In this document: one piece after another, positions 1 through 9,764 of the stretch
How the letters are laid out: the number at the start of each line of letters is the position of its first letter
Position numbering within the stretch: the first letter of the stretch is position 1
Origin: Desulfocapsa sp.
GTDB lineage: Bacteria > Desulfobacterota > Desulfobulbia > Desulfobulbales > Desulfocapsaceae
DNA: 64,000 nt
Direction: 5' to 3'
NCBI GenBank assembly: GCA_022712895.1
Contig: JAFLJS010000057.1
Location: forward strand, 1-64,000
The notes under the pieces: generated by a model
What the model was told of the DNA's origin: nothing
Seen by the model: the letters and a program-made list of their open reading frames with translations, nothing else
The model's database searches: none
Position numbers and translations under genes: made by a program

Positions 1-141
1 TCGTAAAAACTCTTCATCTGCTTCGTTACTGAAATATTTCTATCATTACGACGTACCTTAGTACGCCGAAATGATAGAAATATTTCGTGCCTCGCATATG
101 AAGTTTTTTACAACCCCATCCTGTTTCTGGGGTTTTTACGA
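1..141 (+). repeat. Interspersed hairpin repeat, copy A
   Basis: This is a member of a repeat family also found near 14.7 kb and 42.1 kb. It begins TCGTAAAAAC and ends GTTTTTACGA. Its core is a perfect 17-bp inverted repeat (31-47 against 70-86) around the shared loop ACGACGTACCTTAGTACGCC, and an imperfect outer inverted repeat pairs the AAAAACTCTTCATCTGC arm with GCATATGAAGTTTTT. It has no coding potential. It could be a MITE-like or REP-like element; no transposase is nearby. Confidence 0.8.
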
Positions 142-160
142 ATTTATCTTATTGATAAAC

Positions 161-230
161 TCGTAAAAACCCAGAATTTAGACAGTTAAGTATTTATGCA
201 CTTTGTTCGGGTGAAAAACTTCATATCATT
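161..230 (-). repeat. Interspersed hairpin repeat, partial copy B (reverse)
   Basis: The reverse complement of this stretch matches the right-hand part of the 42.1 kb copy almost base for base (ATGAAGTTTTTCACCCGAAC through GTTTTTACGA). It is separated from copy A by about 19 bp and points the opposite way, so the right ends of the two copies face each other. The left part of the element is missing. Confidence 0.75.
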
Positions 231-255
231 CAAAACAACTCCTATACGGAGTGAC

Positions 256-1473
256 TTATAAGTTATAGCCAACTTCACCATGAGCCGTAACATCAAGCCC
301 CTGGGTTTCATCATCGTTACCAACACGCAAGCCAATGGTCATATCAATAGCCTTCAGAATTACAAATGTCAGCACTACTGAATAAGCAATGGCAGCACCA
401 GCACCTATTGCCTGAATAGTTAACTGCCCTGCATTGCCAAAAAACAGGCCATCAGCTCCACCGGGATTTACAGCAGTTGAAGCAAAAAGCCCGGTGGCAA
501 GCGCGCCCCAGAGCCCTCCCACCCCATGAATACCAACCACATCAAGGGAGTCGTCATAACCAAACCTGCTTTTGACAATAACGGCGGAATAACAGAGTAC
601 ACCGGCAACACCCCCCATAACCAGAGCGGACATCGGGCTTACAAAACCAGCACCGGGAGTAATCGCCACCAGGCCAGCCAACGCTCCAGAGGCTGCACCC
701 AGAACAGTGGGCTTCCCCTGAACCTTCCATTCCGCAAGAACCCATGCCAGTAAACCAGCACCCGAAGCCACCTGAGTGGTCATAAGCGCCAAAACGGCAA
801 CTGGCCCAGCGGACAGCGCAGAGCCCGCATTGAAACCAAACCAGCCAAACCAAAGCAATCCGGCGCCAAGAACGGTTAAAGGCAAGTTATGAGGATGCAT
901 GGCCTCACGGCCATAACCTTTTCGTTTGCCAAGCATAAGACAGGCCACAAGAGCTGCTGCGCCAGAGTTAATGTGAATTACGGTACCACCGGCAAAGTCA
1001 AGTGCTCCCATTTCTCCGAGCCAACCACCTTGCCCCCATACCCAATGACATATAGGAAAATAAACAAAAGTCGCCCAGAATACAATAAAAAGAAGATAGG
1101 CCGAAAACTTCATTCGCTCAGCTATTGCTCCAGTAATCAGGGCTGGAGTAATAACAGCAAACATCAACTGAAATGCGCAGAAAAGCAGATCTGGAATAGT
1201 ATCGGAATAGGGCCCTGGTGTCAGACCAACATTTTTCAGCCCGGCATAATCAAAATTTCCGATAAAATGTCCGACATCCGGGCCAAAAGCCAGTGAATAT
1301 CCGTACAATACCCAAATTACGGTAATAACTCCAAGACAAACAAAACTCTGCATGGTTGTGGACAATACATTTTTACTACGTACAAGCCCACTGTAAAAAA
1401 GTGCGAGTCCTGGCGTCATCAGCATTACCATAGCGGTTGCAATAAGTACAAATGCTGTATCTCCACTATCCAT
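256..1473 (-). CDS. amtB: Ammonium transporter, AmtB family (copy 1)
   Basis: A 405-residue polytopic inner-membrane protein of the Amt/Mep/Rh family, which conducts ammonium/ammonia. Visible family hallmarks are the N-terminal MTPGLALFYSGLVRSKN helix (20-35), CHWVWGQGGWLG (142-153), Asp159 and His167 in DFAGGTVIHINSG, and the second pore histidine His316 in VVGIHGVGG; the two histidines form the twin-His pore. Length is typical. It lies 65 bp downstream of a second amtB in the same direction, so the two are probably cotranscribed. No glnK/PII gene is adjacent, which is unusual because amtB is often paired with glnK. The start matches the family N-terminus. Confidence 0.95.
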   Translation of the reverse strand: MDSGDTAFVLIATAMVMLMTPGLALFYSGLVRSKNVLSTTMQSFVCLGVITVIWVLYGYSLAFGPDVGHFIGNFDYAGLKNVGLTPGPYSDTIPDLLFCAFQLMFAVITPALITGAIAERMKFSAYLLFIVFWATFVYFPICHWVWGQGGWLGEMGALDFAGGTVIHINSGAAALVACLMLGKRKGYGREAMHPHNLPLTVLGAGLLWFGWFGFNAGSALSAGPVAVLALMTTQVASGAGLLAWVLAEWKVQGKPTVLGAASGALAGLVAITPGAGFVSPMSALVMGGVAGVLCYSAVIVKSRFGYDDSLDVVGIHGVGGLWGALATGLFASTAVNPGGADGLFFGNAGQLTIQAIGAGAAIAYSVVLTFVILKAIDMTIGLRVGNDDETQGLDVTAHGEVGYNL

Positions 1474-1538
1474 TTCTAACTCCGTTTTCTTAAATTATTA
1501 GCTGAAGAGCCAAACTGCCCCTCAACTACCATTCTCAT

Positions 1539-2762
1539 TTAGCTGTTGTACGCAGTTTCTGAATGTTCAGAATAATCCAGACCTGCTACTTCAGCATCCT
1601 CAGTCACTCTCAGCCCTAAAGTACTGTGAACAATTTTCAACAAAATCCAACTCACAACCAGCGTGTACCCTCCAACTACTACCACCCCAAAAGCTTGCTT
1701 TCCAAGCTGTGCCATATTTCCAGCAATTAACCCGTCAACACCTGCCGGATTTACTGCTGTTGAGGCAAAAACACCGAGAGCAAGCGTTCCAACAACACCA
1801 CCTACACCATGAATCCCGACAACGTCCAAAGAGTCATCAAGCTTCAAGCGTACCTTCAAATTGACCGCCCCGAAACAGGCCATCCCGGCTATACAACCGA
1901 TGATAATTGCAGAATTTGGTCCGACAAATCCAGCCGCAGGAGTTATGGTTGCAAGCCCTGCAATGGCACCCGACATAGCACCAAGTGTGGTTGCCTTGCC
2001 AAGGGTTAGCCATTCCATAACAACCCACATCAACACACCAGCCATTCCGGCAAGATGCGTTGCCACAAAAGCAGTAGCCGCGACCTCATTAGCAGCAAGA
2101 GCAGAACCGCCATTAAAACCGAACCAGCCAAACCAAAGCAAACCTGTCCCGACAAAAGTCATAGGTAGACTGTGAGGTATAAAGCTCCGCTTTCCATAGC
2201 CACGCCTTGGACCGATAACAAGAATTGCCGCAAGAGCTGCTGCGCCACACGTCACATGCACAACCAGACCGCCTGCAAAATCCATCACACCCATATTGCC
2301 AAGCCACCCGCCTTTTCCCCACACCCAATGACAAACTGGGTTATAGACAAAAATAGCCCACAGCAAAGCAAAAACAAGGAACGGGACAAACCGCACCCGT
2401 TCAGCAAAAGCTCCTGTGATCAGGGCCGGCGTAATAACGGCAAACATACATTGATAAATCATAAAAACTATTTGCGGAATGGTGCTTGCGTAATCAGGGC
2501 TTGGCGCTGTTGTAACCCCATTCAGGGCAAACCAGGAGAGGTCTCCGATCACACCAGCAACATCCGGCCCAAAAGACATGGAATAACCAAGGTAAACCCA
2601 TTCAATTGAGATGAGAGCTACCATAAAAAAACTCTGCATCAGGGTACCGAGCACATTCTTACTTCGAACCATACCAGCATAAAAAAGGGCCAGCCCCGGT
2701 GTCATCAGCAACACCAGACCCGCTGCCGCCAGCATAAAGGCGGTATCTGCAGCATTAATCAT
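1539..2762 (-). CDS. amtB: Ammonium transporter, AmtB family (copy 2)
   Basis: A 407-residue paralogue of the next gene, with the same hallmarks: MTPGLALFYAGMVRSKN, CHWVWGKGGWLG, the first pore histidine in DFAGGLVVHVTCG and the second in VVGIHGVGG. It is the promoter-proximal gene of the pair. An AGGAGGAAGAA Shine-Dalgarno stretch precedes the ATG. A sigma-54-like element lies about 140 bp upstream (2903-2918, minus strand), which fits the nitrogen-regulated expression usual for this family. The two copies differ throughout, so this is not a recent duplication. Confidence 0.95.
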   Translation of the reverse strand: MINAADTAFMLAAAGLVLLMTPGLALFYAGMVRSKNVLGTLMQSFFMVALISIEWVYLGYSMSFGPDVAGVIGDLSWFALNGVTTAPSPDYASTIPQIVFMIYQCMFAVITPALITGAFAERVRFVPFLVFALLWAIFVYNPVCHWVWGKGGWLGNMGVMDFAGGLVVHVTCGAAALAAILVIGPRRGYGKRSFIPHSLPMTFVGTGLLWFGWFGFNGGSALAANEVAATAFVATHLAGMAGVLMWVVMEWLTLGKATTLGAMSGAIAGLATITPAAGFVGPNSAIIIGCIAGMACFGAVNLKVRLKLDDSLDVVGIHGVGGVVGTLALGVFASTAVNPAGVDGLIAGNMAQLGKQAFGVVVVGGYTLVVSWILLKIVHSTLGLRVTEDAEVAGLDYSEHSETAYNS

Positions 2763-2902
2763 TTCTTCCTCCTCAGGATTACTCTAGCGGGATCTCCCAT
2801 CCCGGCATAATATTCGTTCGCCTTTTCGCTTCTACTTCCTGTTCCCGTTAGAAAACGTGCCTCCTCAAGCAAAAGCTGAAGCGAAATTCACTACTCACCT
2901 AA

Positions 2903-2918
2903 TACAACAGTTGTGCCA
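2903..2918 (-). promoter_or_regulatory. Candidate sigma-54 (RpoN) promoter for amtB pair
   Basis: The minus strand reads TGGCACAACTGTTGTA, against the consensus TGGCAC-N5-TTGCA: correct spacing and one mismatch, GT in place of the -12 GC. It lies about 140 bp upstream of the first amtB start. Ammonium transporter genes are commonly RpoN-dependent, which supports the call. The -12 mismatch weakens it. Confidence 0.4.
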
Positions 2919-3064
2919 GAATGCAGGTGCCCCTTTTTTATTTAAGCATCTATTCCCAAAAACTATACAGCTCCATTCCATATACGAATATAGATCTTGT
3001 ATTCACAGTAAGTTACAAGTACAAGGCCATGCCTACAATGCCATAAAAAGCAATTGACATTTGG

Positions 3065-3092
3065 TTGACAGCACATCTTTTTCAGTTACAAT
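3065..3092 (+). promoter_or_regulatory. Sigma-70-type promoter for mtnA-like gene
   Basis: TTGACA (3065-3070), a 16-bp spacer and TACAAT (3087-3092) lie about 100 bp upstream of the ATG at 3190. The match to consensus is good. A second TTGACA occurs 10 bp upstream. Confidence 0.5.
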
Positions 3093-3189
3093 ACATAAAC
3101 AGCAGCAGTGAAATTTACATTTATGTTATACTTTCGGATTTTTTTTACACTTTCGTCACTTTTACAAGCCTAACACCCAAGCAACCACT

Positions 3190-4290
3190 ATGAATATCCA
3201 GAACCAACACTATCGTACGATCTGGCCATCAACCGGCAACCTGCACGAAATCCTCATAATTGACCAGCGACAACTTCCGCATAAATTTGTCATTGAAACG
3301 CTCAGCTGCCTTGATGATGCCGTGACCGCAATCCGGGATATGCATGTGCGAGGTGCCGGGCTTATTGGTGCCACAGCAGGATTTGGCATGTATCTCGCTG
3401 CTGCAAACCATACAGGAGATGATTTTGATGGATGCCTGCAACGTGCCGCAAAACTCCTTGACGCGAGTCGCCCCACTGCGCGCAATCTAAAATGGGCAGT
3501 GGATCGTGTACTACTTGCTGTAGGCACAGGAAAAAGCGATGAAGAAAAGCTACAAATCTGCTTCCAGACCGCCTGTGATATTGCTGACGAAGATGCTACG
3601 TTCTGCAAATCATTGGGCCAGCATGGTTTAGAGATCATTAAAAAGATATCTAAAGCTAAAAAAGGAGAGACCGTAAACCTTCTCACCCACTGCAATGCCG
3701 GTTGGCTAGCTTTCGTGGATTATGGCAGTGCCACAGCACCTATCTATGCTGCCAGGGATGCTGGAATTGACATTCATGTATGGGTGGACGAGACACGCCC
3801 CTGGAATCAGGGCGCAAAACTGACAGCCTGGGAACTGCAGCAGGAAAATATCCCTTGTACACTGATCACCGATAATGCCGGTGGCCATCTTATGCAAAAA
3901 GGGATGGTGGATATGGTTATTGTGGGAACGGACCGCACCACCCATACCGGGGATGTGGCCAATAAGATTGGAACTTATTTAAAGGCCCTTGCAGCCAAAG
4001 ACAATAACATTCCGTTTTACGTGGCTTTACCTTCTTCCACCTTTGACTGGGAGCTTGACGATGGGCACAAGATCCCCATTGAAGAACGCTCTGGAAAAGA
4101 GATCACCGATGTTAGCGGACTGACCAAGGACGGGAACCTAGCCACGGTACGACTTACCGCACCGGGAACCAGAACCTTAAACTACAGCTTCGATATCACT
4201 CCGGCACGGCTTGTGACAGGTTTAATTACTGAACGTGGTGTTGTTGAGGCAACCCGGGAAGCTATTCATGCTCTGTTTCCGGAAAAATAA
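3190..4290 (+). CDS. mtnA: S-methyl-5-thioribose-1-phosphate isomerase (MtnA-like)
   Basis: A 366-residue cytosolic aldose-ketose isomerase of the MtnA/eIF2B-alpha family. In methionine salvage it converts methylthioribose-1-phosphate to methylthioribulose-1-phosphate. Visible features are RGAGLIGATAGFGM (54-67), the catalytic cysteine region THCNAGWLA (Cys168), VDETRPWNQGAKLT (199-212) and the catalytic aspartate in VGTDRTT (Asp248). Length is typical. No other methionine-salvage gene is visible, so in this organism it may serve only part of the pathway or a related shunt. It converges on manC with a 3-bp gap. The family is certain; the exact substrate is less so. Confidence 0.9.
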   Translation: MNIQNQHYRTIWPSTGNLHEILIIDQRQLPHKFVIETLSCLDDAVTAIRDMHVRGAGLIGATAGFGMYLAAANHTGDDFDGCLQRAAKLLDASRPTARNLKWAVDRVLLAVGTGKSDEEKLQICFQTACDIADEDATFCKSLGQHGLEIIKKISKAKKGETVNLLTHCNAGWLAFVDYGSATAPIYAARDAGIDIHVWVDETRPWNQGAKLTAWELQQENIPCTLITDNAGGHLMQKGMVDMVIVGTDRTTHTGDVANKIGTYLKALAAKDNNIPFYVALPSSTFDWELDDGHKIPIEERSGKEITDVSGLTKDGNLATVRLTAPGTRTLNYSFDITPARLVTGLITERGVVEATREAIHALFPEK

Positions 4291-4293
4291 TAG

Positions 4294-5703
4294 CTACTCA
4301 CTCCGCCCATACACATCTTCAAGACGAACAATATCGTCTTCACCAAGATAACTGCCGATTTGCACTTCTATAAGTTCAAGACTGATCACACCAGGATTCT
4401 CCAGACGATGGTTGACTCCGGCTGGAATATAGGTTGACTGATTTTCATAGAGCAGGAAAACATCCTCACCATTGGTGATTCTTGCAGTTCCGGAAACAAC
4501 CACCCAATGTTCATGTCGATGATGATGCATCTGCAGAGAGAGTATTGCTCCAGGACTTACGGTAATCCGTTTAATCTGATAACGTTCCTGTACCTCAAGG
4601 ACTGTATAGCTTCCCCACGGACGATATACCGTGCGGTGAACTTTAAATTCAGCACGCTTATGTTTCTTCAGGCTGTTTACAATCTTCTTCACATCCTGAG
4701 ACCTGGACATGGGAGCCACCAATACCGCATCAGATGTCTCAATGACAAGGGTGTCCTCCAACCCCACAGTGGCCACCAGAGTATCCTCAGCACGAATGAG
4801 ACAGTTTTTGGTGTCTTGCAGGATTACATCCCCGTGACTGACATTCCCATTGTCATCCTTTGCAGAAACTTCCCACAAAGCATGCCAGGAGCCAATATCA
4901 CTCCAATCAAGGTCCGCAGCCACCACCGCTGCACGTGTGGTCTTTTCCATCAAAGCATAATCGATGGAATCACTGGGACTTCGTTCCATTGCTGCCTTAT
5001 CAAGCCTGAAAAAGATATCGTCATTAACGCCTTCGGCCACCGAACTTTTCATGGCAGCAAACATTTCAGGGGCCAGAGTTTCCATTTCCTCTCGGAAGGT
5101 TTTAATGGAAAATGCAAACATACCGCTGTTCCAGAAGTAATTTCCCTGATCCAGATACGATTTTGCGGTCTCAAGATCAGGCTTCTCGCAAAAAGATTTA
5201 ACAGCGCTACCCTCACCTCGCTCAATATAGCCATAACCGGTTTCAGGATGCTGTGGCTCTATTCCAAAAGTAACAATTTTCCCTTCTGCTGCCAGCTCCA
5301 CCGCACGGTTCACAACATCCTGAAAAGCACCTTTGCGAAGAATCAGATGATCGGCAGGCAAAACCAATAGGACAGTATCTTCGTCTAAATCCAATGCACA
5401 ATATTCAACTGCTGCGCAGATAGCCGGAGCAGTATTACGACCAACAGGCTCTAACAGTATCTTGCAAGACTCCTCAAGAGCAAGACCATCCACCTGACTT
5501 TTTGTTATAAAACGGTGTTCTTCCCCAACAACCAGCAACGGAGGAAGCACATCTATAAGCTGCGAGACGCGAAGCACTGTGGTTTGCAATAAAGACGTTT
5601 CATCGATCAGTTTCAACAACTGCTTTGGATAGAGTTCTCGGGATAAGGGCCATAATCTGGAGCCTGTACCGCCGGCCAGAATAACTGGTTGTATTTTTTT
5701 CAT
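4294..5703 (-). CDS. manC: Mannose-1-phosphate guanylyltransferase / mannose-6-phosphate isomerase
   Basis: A 469-residue bifunctional enzyme of the ManC/AlgA type. The N-terminal nucleotidyltransferase domain shows ILAGGTGSRLWPLSRE with the following PKQLL lysine. The C-terminal cupin domain shows YRPWGSY followed by the metal-binding HHHRHEHWVVVSG cluster near residue 405. It makes GDP-mannose, and the cupin domain interconverts fructose-6-P and mannose-6-P. It lies 11 bp downstream of manB on the same strand, so together they form a GDP-mannose module for polysaccharide synthesis. Confidence 0.95.
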   Translation of the reverse strand: MKKIQPVILAGGTGSRLWPLSRELYPKQLLKLIDETSLLQTTVLRVSQLIDVLPPLLVVGEEHRFITKSQVDGLALEESCKILLEPVGRNTAPAICAAVEYCALDLDEDTVLLVLPADHLILRKGAFQDVVNRAVELAAEGKIVTFGIEPQHPETGYGYIERGEGSAVKSFCEKPDLETAKSYLDQGNYFWNSGMFAFSIKTFREEMETLAPEMFAAMKSSVAEGVNDDIFFRLDKAAMERSPSDSIDYALMEKTTRAAVVAADLDWSDIGSWHALWEVSAKDDNGNVSHGDVILQDTKNCLIRAEDTLVATVGLEDTLVIETSDAVLVAPMSRSQDVKKIVNSLKKHKRAEFKVHRTVYRPWGSYTVLEVQERYQIKRITVSPGAILSLQMHHHRHEHWVVVSGTARITNGEDVFLLYENQSTYIPAGVNHRLENPGVISLELIEVQIGSYLGEDDIVRLEDVYGRSE

Positions 5704-5714
5704 CTATGTTCCGT

Positions 5715-7076
5715 TTATTGTTTTATGATTTCGAGCAACTCTGCTGTTTTTTCTTCCATCAGGGCCACATCACCACGGCTCTCAACATTCAACCTGAGAA
5801 GTGGTTCAGTATTTGATTTTCTTACATTAAAGCGAAACGTAGGAAAAGACACGGAAAGACCGTCTGTATAGTCTTTTTCACCATCCTTAAATCGCTCTTC
5901 AATCCTGGCGATAACAGCATCTGGATTTTTAACAACGTTATTAATCTCTCCGGAAACGGGATATGCAGCCATGCGCTCAGTAACCAGGGAAGACAGTGTT
6001 ACTTTTTTGCGACTGAGCAGGGATGCCACCAGCAACCAGGGAATCATACCGGAATCGCAGTAGCCAAAGCTTTTAAAATAGTGGTGGGCAGACATCTCGC
6101 CGCCATAAATTGCATCTTCCTGCCGCATACGTTCTTTAATAAACGCATGCCCGGTCTGAGCTAAAATGGGCTCACCACCAGCCTGTTTTACAAGCTCCCT
6201 CGTGTTCCAGGTAAGGCGAGGATCATGAAGGATCTTTGCTCCTGGATTTTGCTGCAAAAGCTCGATCCCCAGCAGACCGACCAGATAATACCCTTCAATA
6301 AAGTTCCCTTTTTCATCCCAGAAGAAACAGCGATCGAAATCACCATCCCAGGCAACTCCCATATCTGCCTTGTTTTCTCTTACAAGCCTTGCCGTTTCGT
6401 CACGTTTTTCAGGGAGTAAAGGATTGGGGACACCATTTGGAAAGGTGCCATCCGGTTCATGGTAGGCTTTAACAAAGCTAAAAGGCAGTTCTCTTTCCAG
6501 CAGATCCACCACGGGGGCTGCACAGCCATTCCCGTTATTAACCACAATTTTCAATGGTACCAGTTGCGATACATCCACATAACCGAGGAGGTGCCGGATA
6601 TATTCATCTTTATTTGGAGCATTCGTTATCGTGCCGGATTTTACTACAGGTTGCGAAAGCTCACCCTTAACAATCAACTCTGCCATTTCCCGAAGGCCAC
6701 CTTCTCCCGTTACAGGACGTGCACCTTTTGTCACAAACTTCATTCCATTATAATCAGCAGGATTATGGCTGGCTGTGACAATTATCCCACCGTCCACACC
6801 TTGCTCTTCCAGGCTGAATGCGGCATGATAAATCTCTTCCGTACCGCAAAGCCCAAGACGCAATACATTCACCCCGGATTCTAGCAGACCTGCAACCAGA
6901 GCGTCTGTCAGTTCAGGGCTTGAAAGACGGATATCATGCCCAACAGCAATTTTACGAGGCTGAAAAATACGGGCAAAAGCCCGCCCTATATTACGAGCAA
7001 GCCGGGGATTCAGTTCATCCGGCACCCTGCCGCGAATATCATACGCTTTAAAGCAGGCCGGGATTTCGATACTCAT
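5715..7076 (-). CDS. manB: Phosphomannomutase / phosphoglucomutase
   Basis: A 453-residue alpha-D-phosphohexomutase. The four signature loops are present: the phosphoserine loop TASHNP with Ser103, the Mg-binding DGDFD (244-248), the sugar-binding GEMSAHHYF (326-334) and a C-terminal phosphate loop around [10 protein letters not shown]. It converts mannose-6-P to mannose-1-P, and in many relatives also glucose-6-P to glucose-1-P, supplying ManC and RfbA next door. It diverges from rfbA across a 100-bp gap and is followed directly by manC. Confidence 0.95.
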   Translation of the reverse strand: MSIEIPACFKAYDIRGRVPDELNPRLARNIGRAFARIFQPRKIAVGHDIRLSSPELTDALVAGLLESGVNVLRLGLCGTEEIYHAAFSLEEQGVDGGIIVTASHNPADYNGMKFVTKGARPVTGEGGLREMAELIVKGELSQPVVKSGTITNAPNKDEYIRHLLGYVDVSQLVPLKIVVNNGNGCAAPVVDLLERELPFSFVKAYHEPDGTFPNGVPNPLLPEKRDETARLVRENKADMGVAWDGDFDRCFFWDEKGNFIEGYYLVGLLGIELLQQNPGAKILHDPRLTWNTRELVKQAGGEPILAQTGHAFIKERMRQEDAIYGGEMSAHHYFKSFGYCDSGMIPWLLVASLLSRKKVTLSSLVTERMAAYPVSGEINNVVKNPDAVIARIEERFKDGEKDYTDGLSVSFPTFRFNVRKSNTEPLLRLNVESRGDVALMEEKTAELLEIIKQ

Positions 7077-7176
7077 TTTTTTATCCTTTAAAAAGTGTCA
7101 TTATTCGGGTAGAAACGAGGAACACAGACAGAAACAGCATATCAAAACCAGCTCAGGAATTCAACAAACGACTCAT

Positions 7177-8067
7177 ATGAAAGGTATTATTCTGGCCGGA
7201 GGTTCCGGCACACGACTCTACCCTTTGACCAGGGTACTCTCCAAACAACTGATTCCGGTTTACGACAAGCCTATGATTTATTACCCCCTGTCGGTTTTAA
7301 TGCTGGCCGGAATCCAGGACATTCTGATTATCTCAACGCCCAGAGACTTACCACAATTCAAAGAACTCTTTGGTGATGGCTCCTGGCTAGGGATTTCTAT
7401 CAGCTATGCCGAGCAGCCGAAACCTGAAGGACTGGCGCAGGCATTTATTATTGGCAAGAACTTTATTGGGGATGATAACGTGGCACTTATCCTTGGAGAC
7501 AATATCTTTTTTGGCTCCGGGTTTTCCAAGATACTGGGTAATGCTTCAACACTGAACGATGGGGGTCTGATTTTCGGGTATCCAGTGAAAGACCCAGAGC
7601 GCTATGGTGTTGTTGAATTTGACGAGAACCATAAAGTTGTCGGGATTGACGAGAAGCCGGAGTTTCCTAAATCAAAATTTGCTGTTCCAGGGCTTTATTT
7701 TTACGACAATGATGTGATTGAAATTGCTGAGAACATCAAACCCTCTCCCCGGGGTGAGCTGGAGATCACCGACATCAACATGGAATACCTGAACCGTGGA
7801 AAACTGCTGGTACAACCACTCAGCCGTGGATTTTGCTGGCTGGATACCGGAACCCACGAATCTCTGCAACAGGCATCCAGTTACGTAGAAGCAGTCCAAA
7901 ACAGACAAGGCCTGAAAGTTGCCTGCATCGAAGAAATTGCCTTCAACCTTGGGTATATCGATACCCAGCAGATGAAGGCACTTGCCAAGGATATGCTCAA
8001 AAATCAATATGGCCAGTATCTCATGGATATTGTGCAAGAGAAAGAAACAGGAAGTGCCTTTTCATGA
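7177..8067 (+). CDS. rfbA: Glucose-1-phosphate thymidylyltransferase
   Basis: A 296-residue RmlA/RfbA enzyme that makes dTDP-glucose, the first step towards dTDP-L-rhamnose. It begins [18 protein letters not shown], followed by [18 protein letters not shown], the LGDNIFFG metal-binding stretch and [13 protein letters not shown] near residue 225, all characteristic. The stop overlaps the start of rfbD (ATGA). rfbB and rfbC are not in the window, so the rhamnose pathway is completed elsewhere or is incomplete. Confidence 0.97.
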   Translation: MKGIILAGGSGTRLYPLTRVLSKQLIPVYDKPMIYYPLSVLMLAGIQDILIISTPRDLPQFKELFGDGSWLGISISYAEQPKPEGLAQAFIIGKNFIGDDNVALILGDNIFFGSGFSKILGNASTLNDGGLIFGYPVKDPERYGVVEFDENHKVVGIDEKPEFPKSKFAVPGLYFYDNDVIEIAENIKPSPRGELEITDINMEYLNRGKLLVQPLSRGFCWLDTGTHESLQQASSYVEAVQNRQGLKVACIEEIAFNLGYIDTQQMKALAKDMLKNQYGQYLMDIVQEKETGSAFS

Positions 8068-8939
8068 AAATACTTATCAGCGGTGGCCACGGCCAGCTTG
8101 GCCATGATGTGACGATCCTACTTTCAAAAAACCACGAAGTGATTTCCTGCGACTCGAAAGAACTTGATATCGGCAACCGAAGGATGGTGGAACAGGTAGT
8201 TACCCAACACCAGCCCGAGGTTATTGTCAACTGCGCAGCCTATACAGCTGTGGATAATTGTGAAACAGAGAAAGAGCTTGCCTGGCGTGTTAATGCACTG
8301 GGCCCTGAAAACCTGGCAGTAAGTGCAGAAACTGTCGGTAGCAGACTGATCCATATTTCCACCGATTACGTTTTTGATGGAAAAAAAGCAACGGACACAA
8401 GTTACCTGGAAGATGACCAGGTCCAGCCACTTTCCGAATATGGAAAGAGTAAACTTGCCGGTGAAGACGCAATCATGCAATTTGCTTCAAACCCTCTGAT
8501 TATGCGCACTGCCTGGCTTTACGGACACAAAGGACAGAACTTTCTGAAAACCATGCTTCGGCTGGCATTGGCCGATCCTACACGAGAGCTAAAGGTGGTG
8601 AATGACCAATACGGCTCCCTTACCTGGACCAATAGCCTGGCCAGACAGATAGAGAATGTTCTCAGTGCCGATATCAAAGGTATTGTCCACGCAACAGCCA
8701 CGGGAGCATCCACATGGTACGAAGGGGCCTGCTATTTCCTGGATGCCATGAATGTTCCCTATACACTTACCCCCTGCACCACAGCGGAGTATCCTACCCC
8801 TGCCCACAGACCATCCAATTCAATCCTTAAGAATAAGCGACTTGACCAAGCTGGTTTGTCAGTTTTCCAGTCCTGGCAAGACGATATTGATTGTTTTGTA
8901 AAAGCACATGGAGCGGCCTTGCTACAGGAATTATCATAA
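8064..8939 (+). CDS. rfbD: dTDP-4-dehydrorhamnose reductase
   Basis: A 291-residue RmlD-type short-chain dehydrogenase. It has the N-terminal nucleotide-binding motif GGHGQLGHD, the STDYVFDG motif and the catalytic YGKSKLAGE (YxxxK). It reduces dTDP-4-dehydro-L-rhamnose to dTDP-L-rhamnose. I place the start at the ATG overlapping the rfbA stop. The frame is open further upstream but that part only overlaps rfbA and shows no family similarity. The C-terminal HRPSNSIL stretch is typical of RmlD. Confidence 0.96.
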   Translation: MKILISGGHGQLGHDVTILLSKNHEVISCDSKELDIGNRRMVEQVVTQHQPEVIVNCAAYTAVDNCETEKELAWRVNALGPENLAVSAETVGSRLIHISTDYVFDGKKATDTSYLEDDQVQPLSEYGKSKLAGEDAIMQFASNPLIMRTAWLYGHKGQNFLKTMLRLALADPTRELKVVNDQYGSLTWTNSLARQIENVLSADIKGIVHATATGASTWYEGACYFLDAMNVPYTLTPCTTAEYPTPAHRPSNSILKNKRLDQAGLSVFQSWQDDIDCFVKAHGAALLQELS

Positions 8940-8963
8940 TCAAAATAAAAAAAGGAACTGCGC

Positions 8964-9740
8964 CTACAAATCTATCTTCACAAGCTCAACATCACCATAA
9001 GCGCCCATTAGTTCGTCGCAAATAACAACCACGCCACGAATTCCTTCAATTTCGCCAGCTTTATTCAGGGCGTTCCGCATCCCGGCTTTTCCCCCACCAC
9101 CATGACCGACCTCATTCCCCAATCTTGTGGCTACAGCATCAGCCACAAGTGTTGAATCCGCTATAACCGTCACAGAATCAGCATCTCCAAAACTCAAGGA
9201 ATGCCCAACCGTACCGGAAGAGGAGCAGACACCAACAGGCATATTCTTTGCCAACAAGCTAATACCCACCTTATAACTTAGGGGAGACTCCCCAGCAAAG
9301 ATAGCAACAGAGCAGTCTTTTGTACGATGAAGGAATACATCACCTCCATTTTCCACCATCACCTCACGGCACCCACTTCCCAACAAAGCAAGACCGACAT
9401 ACTCGGCAAGAGCACCGGCCACGGCGGCCATGGGGCCCACACCTGCCCGTACACCAGCCCGCATCATATTACGCACCATTGAAGGCGCAAGCATGTCAAC
9501 CTCAAGAGGATCAAGACTTGCTGAAAAACCAGGCTTTTTTAGAATATAATTTTCAAGTTGAGACCTGTACTGTAAGATAAGATCTGTAGCAGCGGTGGTC
9601 ACATCACGGTCAGCAAGAATATGTAAATCTGTTTCTCCAATCCTCACCGTTGTGGAGGTAAGATCCGACACATTTGCCAGTTTACGATATGAACGATCTG
9701 TATAGGACTCTGGTTGTTTCTTCTTATACGCTTTCTTCAT
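8964..9740 (-). CDS. UPF0280 family protein (ApbE-like)
   Basis: A 258-residue protein resembling the UPF0280 family, which is distantly related to the FMN-transferase/ApbE fold. Visible stretches are AGVGPMAAVAGALAEYVG, VENGGDVFLH, GVCSSSGTVGHSLSFG and ADAVATRLGN, which resemble the ApbE core. Biochemical function is not known to me. The ATG at 9740 is preferred: the frame extends to 10073 on paper but that extension lies antisense to the next gene and has no family-like sequence. It converges on rfbD with a 24-bp gap. Confidence 0.8.
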   Translation of the reverse strand: MKKAYKKKQPESYTDRSYRKLANVSDLTSTTVRIGETDLHILADRDVTTAATDLILQYRSQLENYILKKPGFSASLDPLEVDMLAPSMVRNMMRAGVRAGVGPMAAVAGALAEYVGLALLGSGCREVMVENGGDVFLHRTKDCSVAIFAGESPLSYKVGISLLAKNMPVGVCSSSGTVGHSLSFGDADSVTVIADSTLVADAVATRLGNEVGHGGGGKAGMRNALNKAGEIEGIRGVVVICDELMGAYGDVELVKIDL

Positions 9741-9764
9741 AGGATCTAGTACGTTGAATACTCT

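Larger units (their letters stand above)
2763..3189. other. Intergenic region between amtB and mtnA
   Basis: These 427 bp separate divergent genes. They hold the candidate sigma-54 site for amtB and a sigma-70-type promoter for the mtnA-like gene, reported separately. A 66-codon open frame at 2857-3057 has no recognisable protein features and I do not call it a gene. I see no riboswitch-like fold upstream of mtnA. Confidence 0.6.

Noticed and set aside
2857..3057. 66-codon open frame between amtB and mtnA
   Set aside because: No ribosome-binding site, no domain-like sequence, and it runs across a candidate promoter region.
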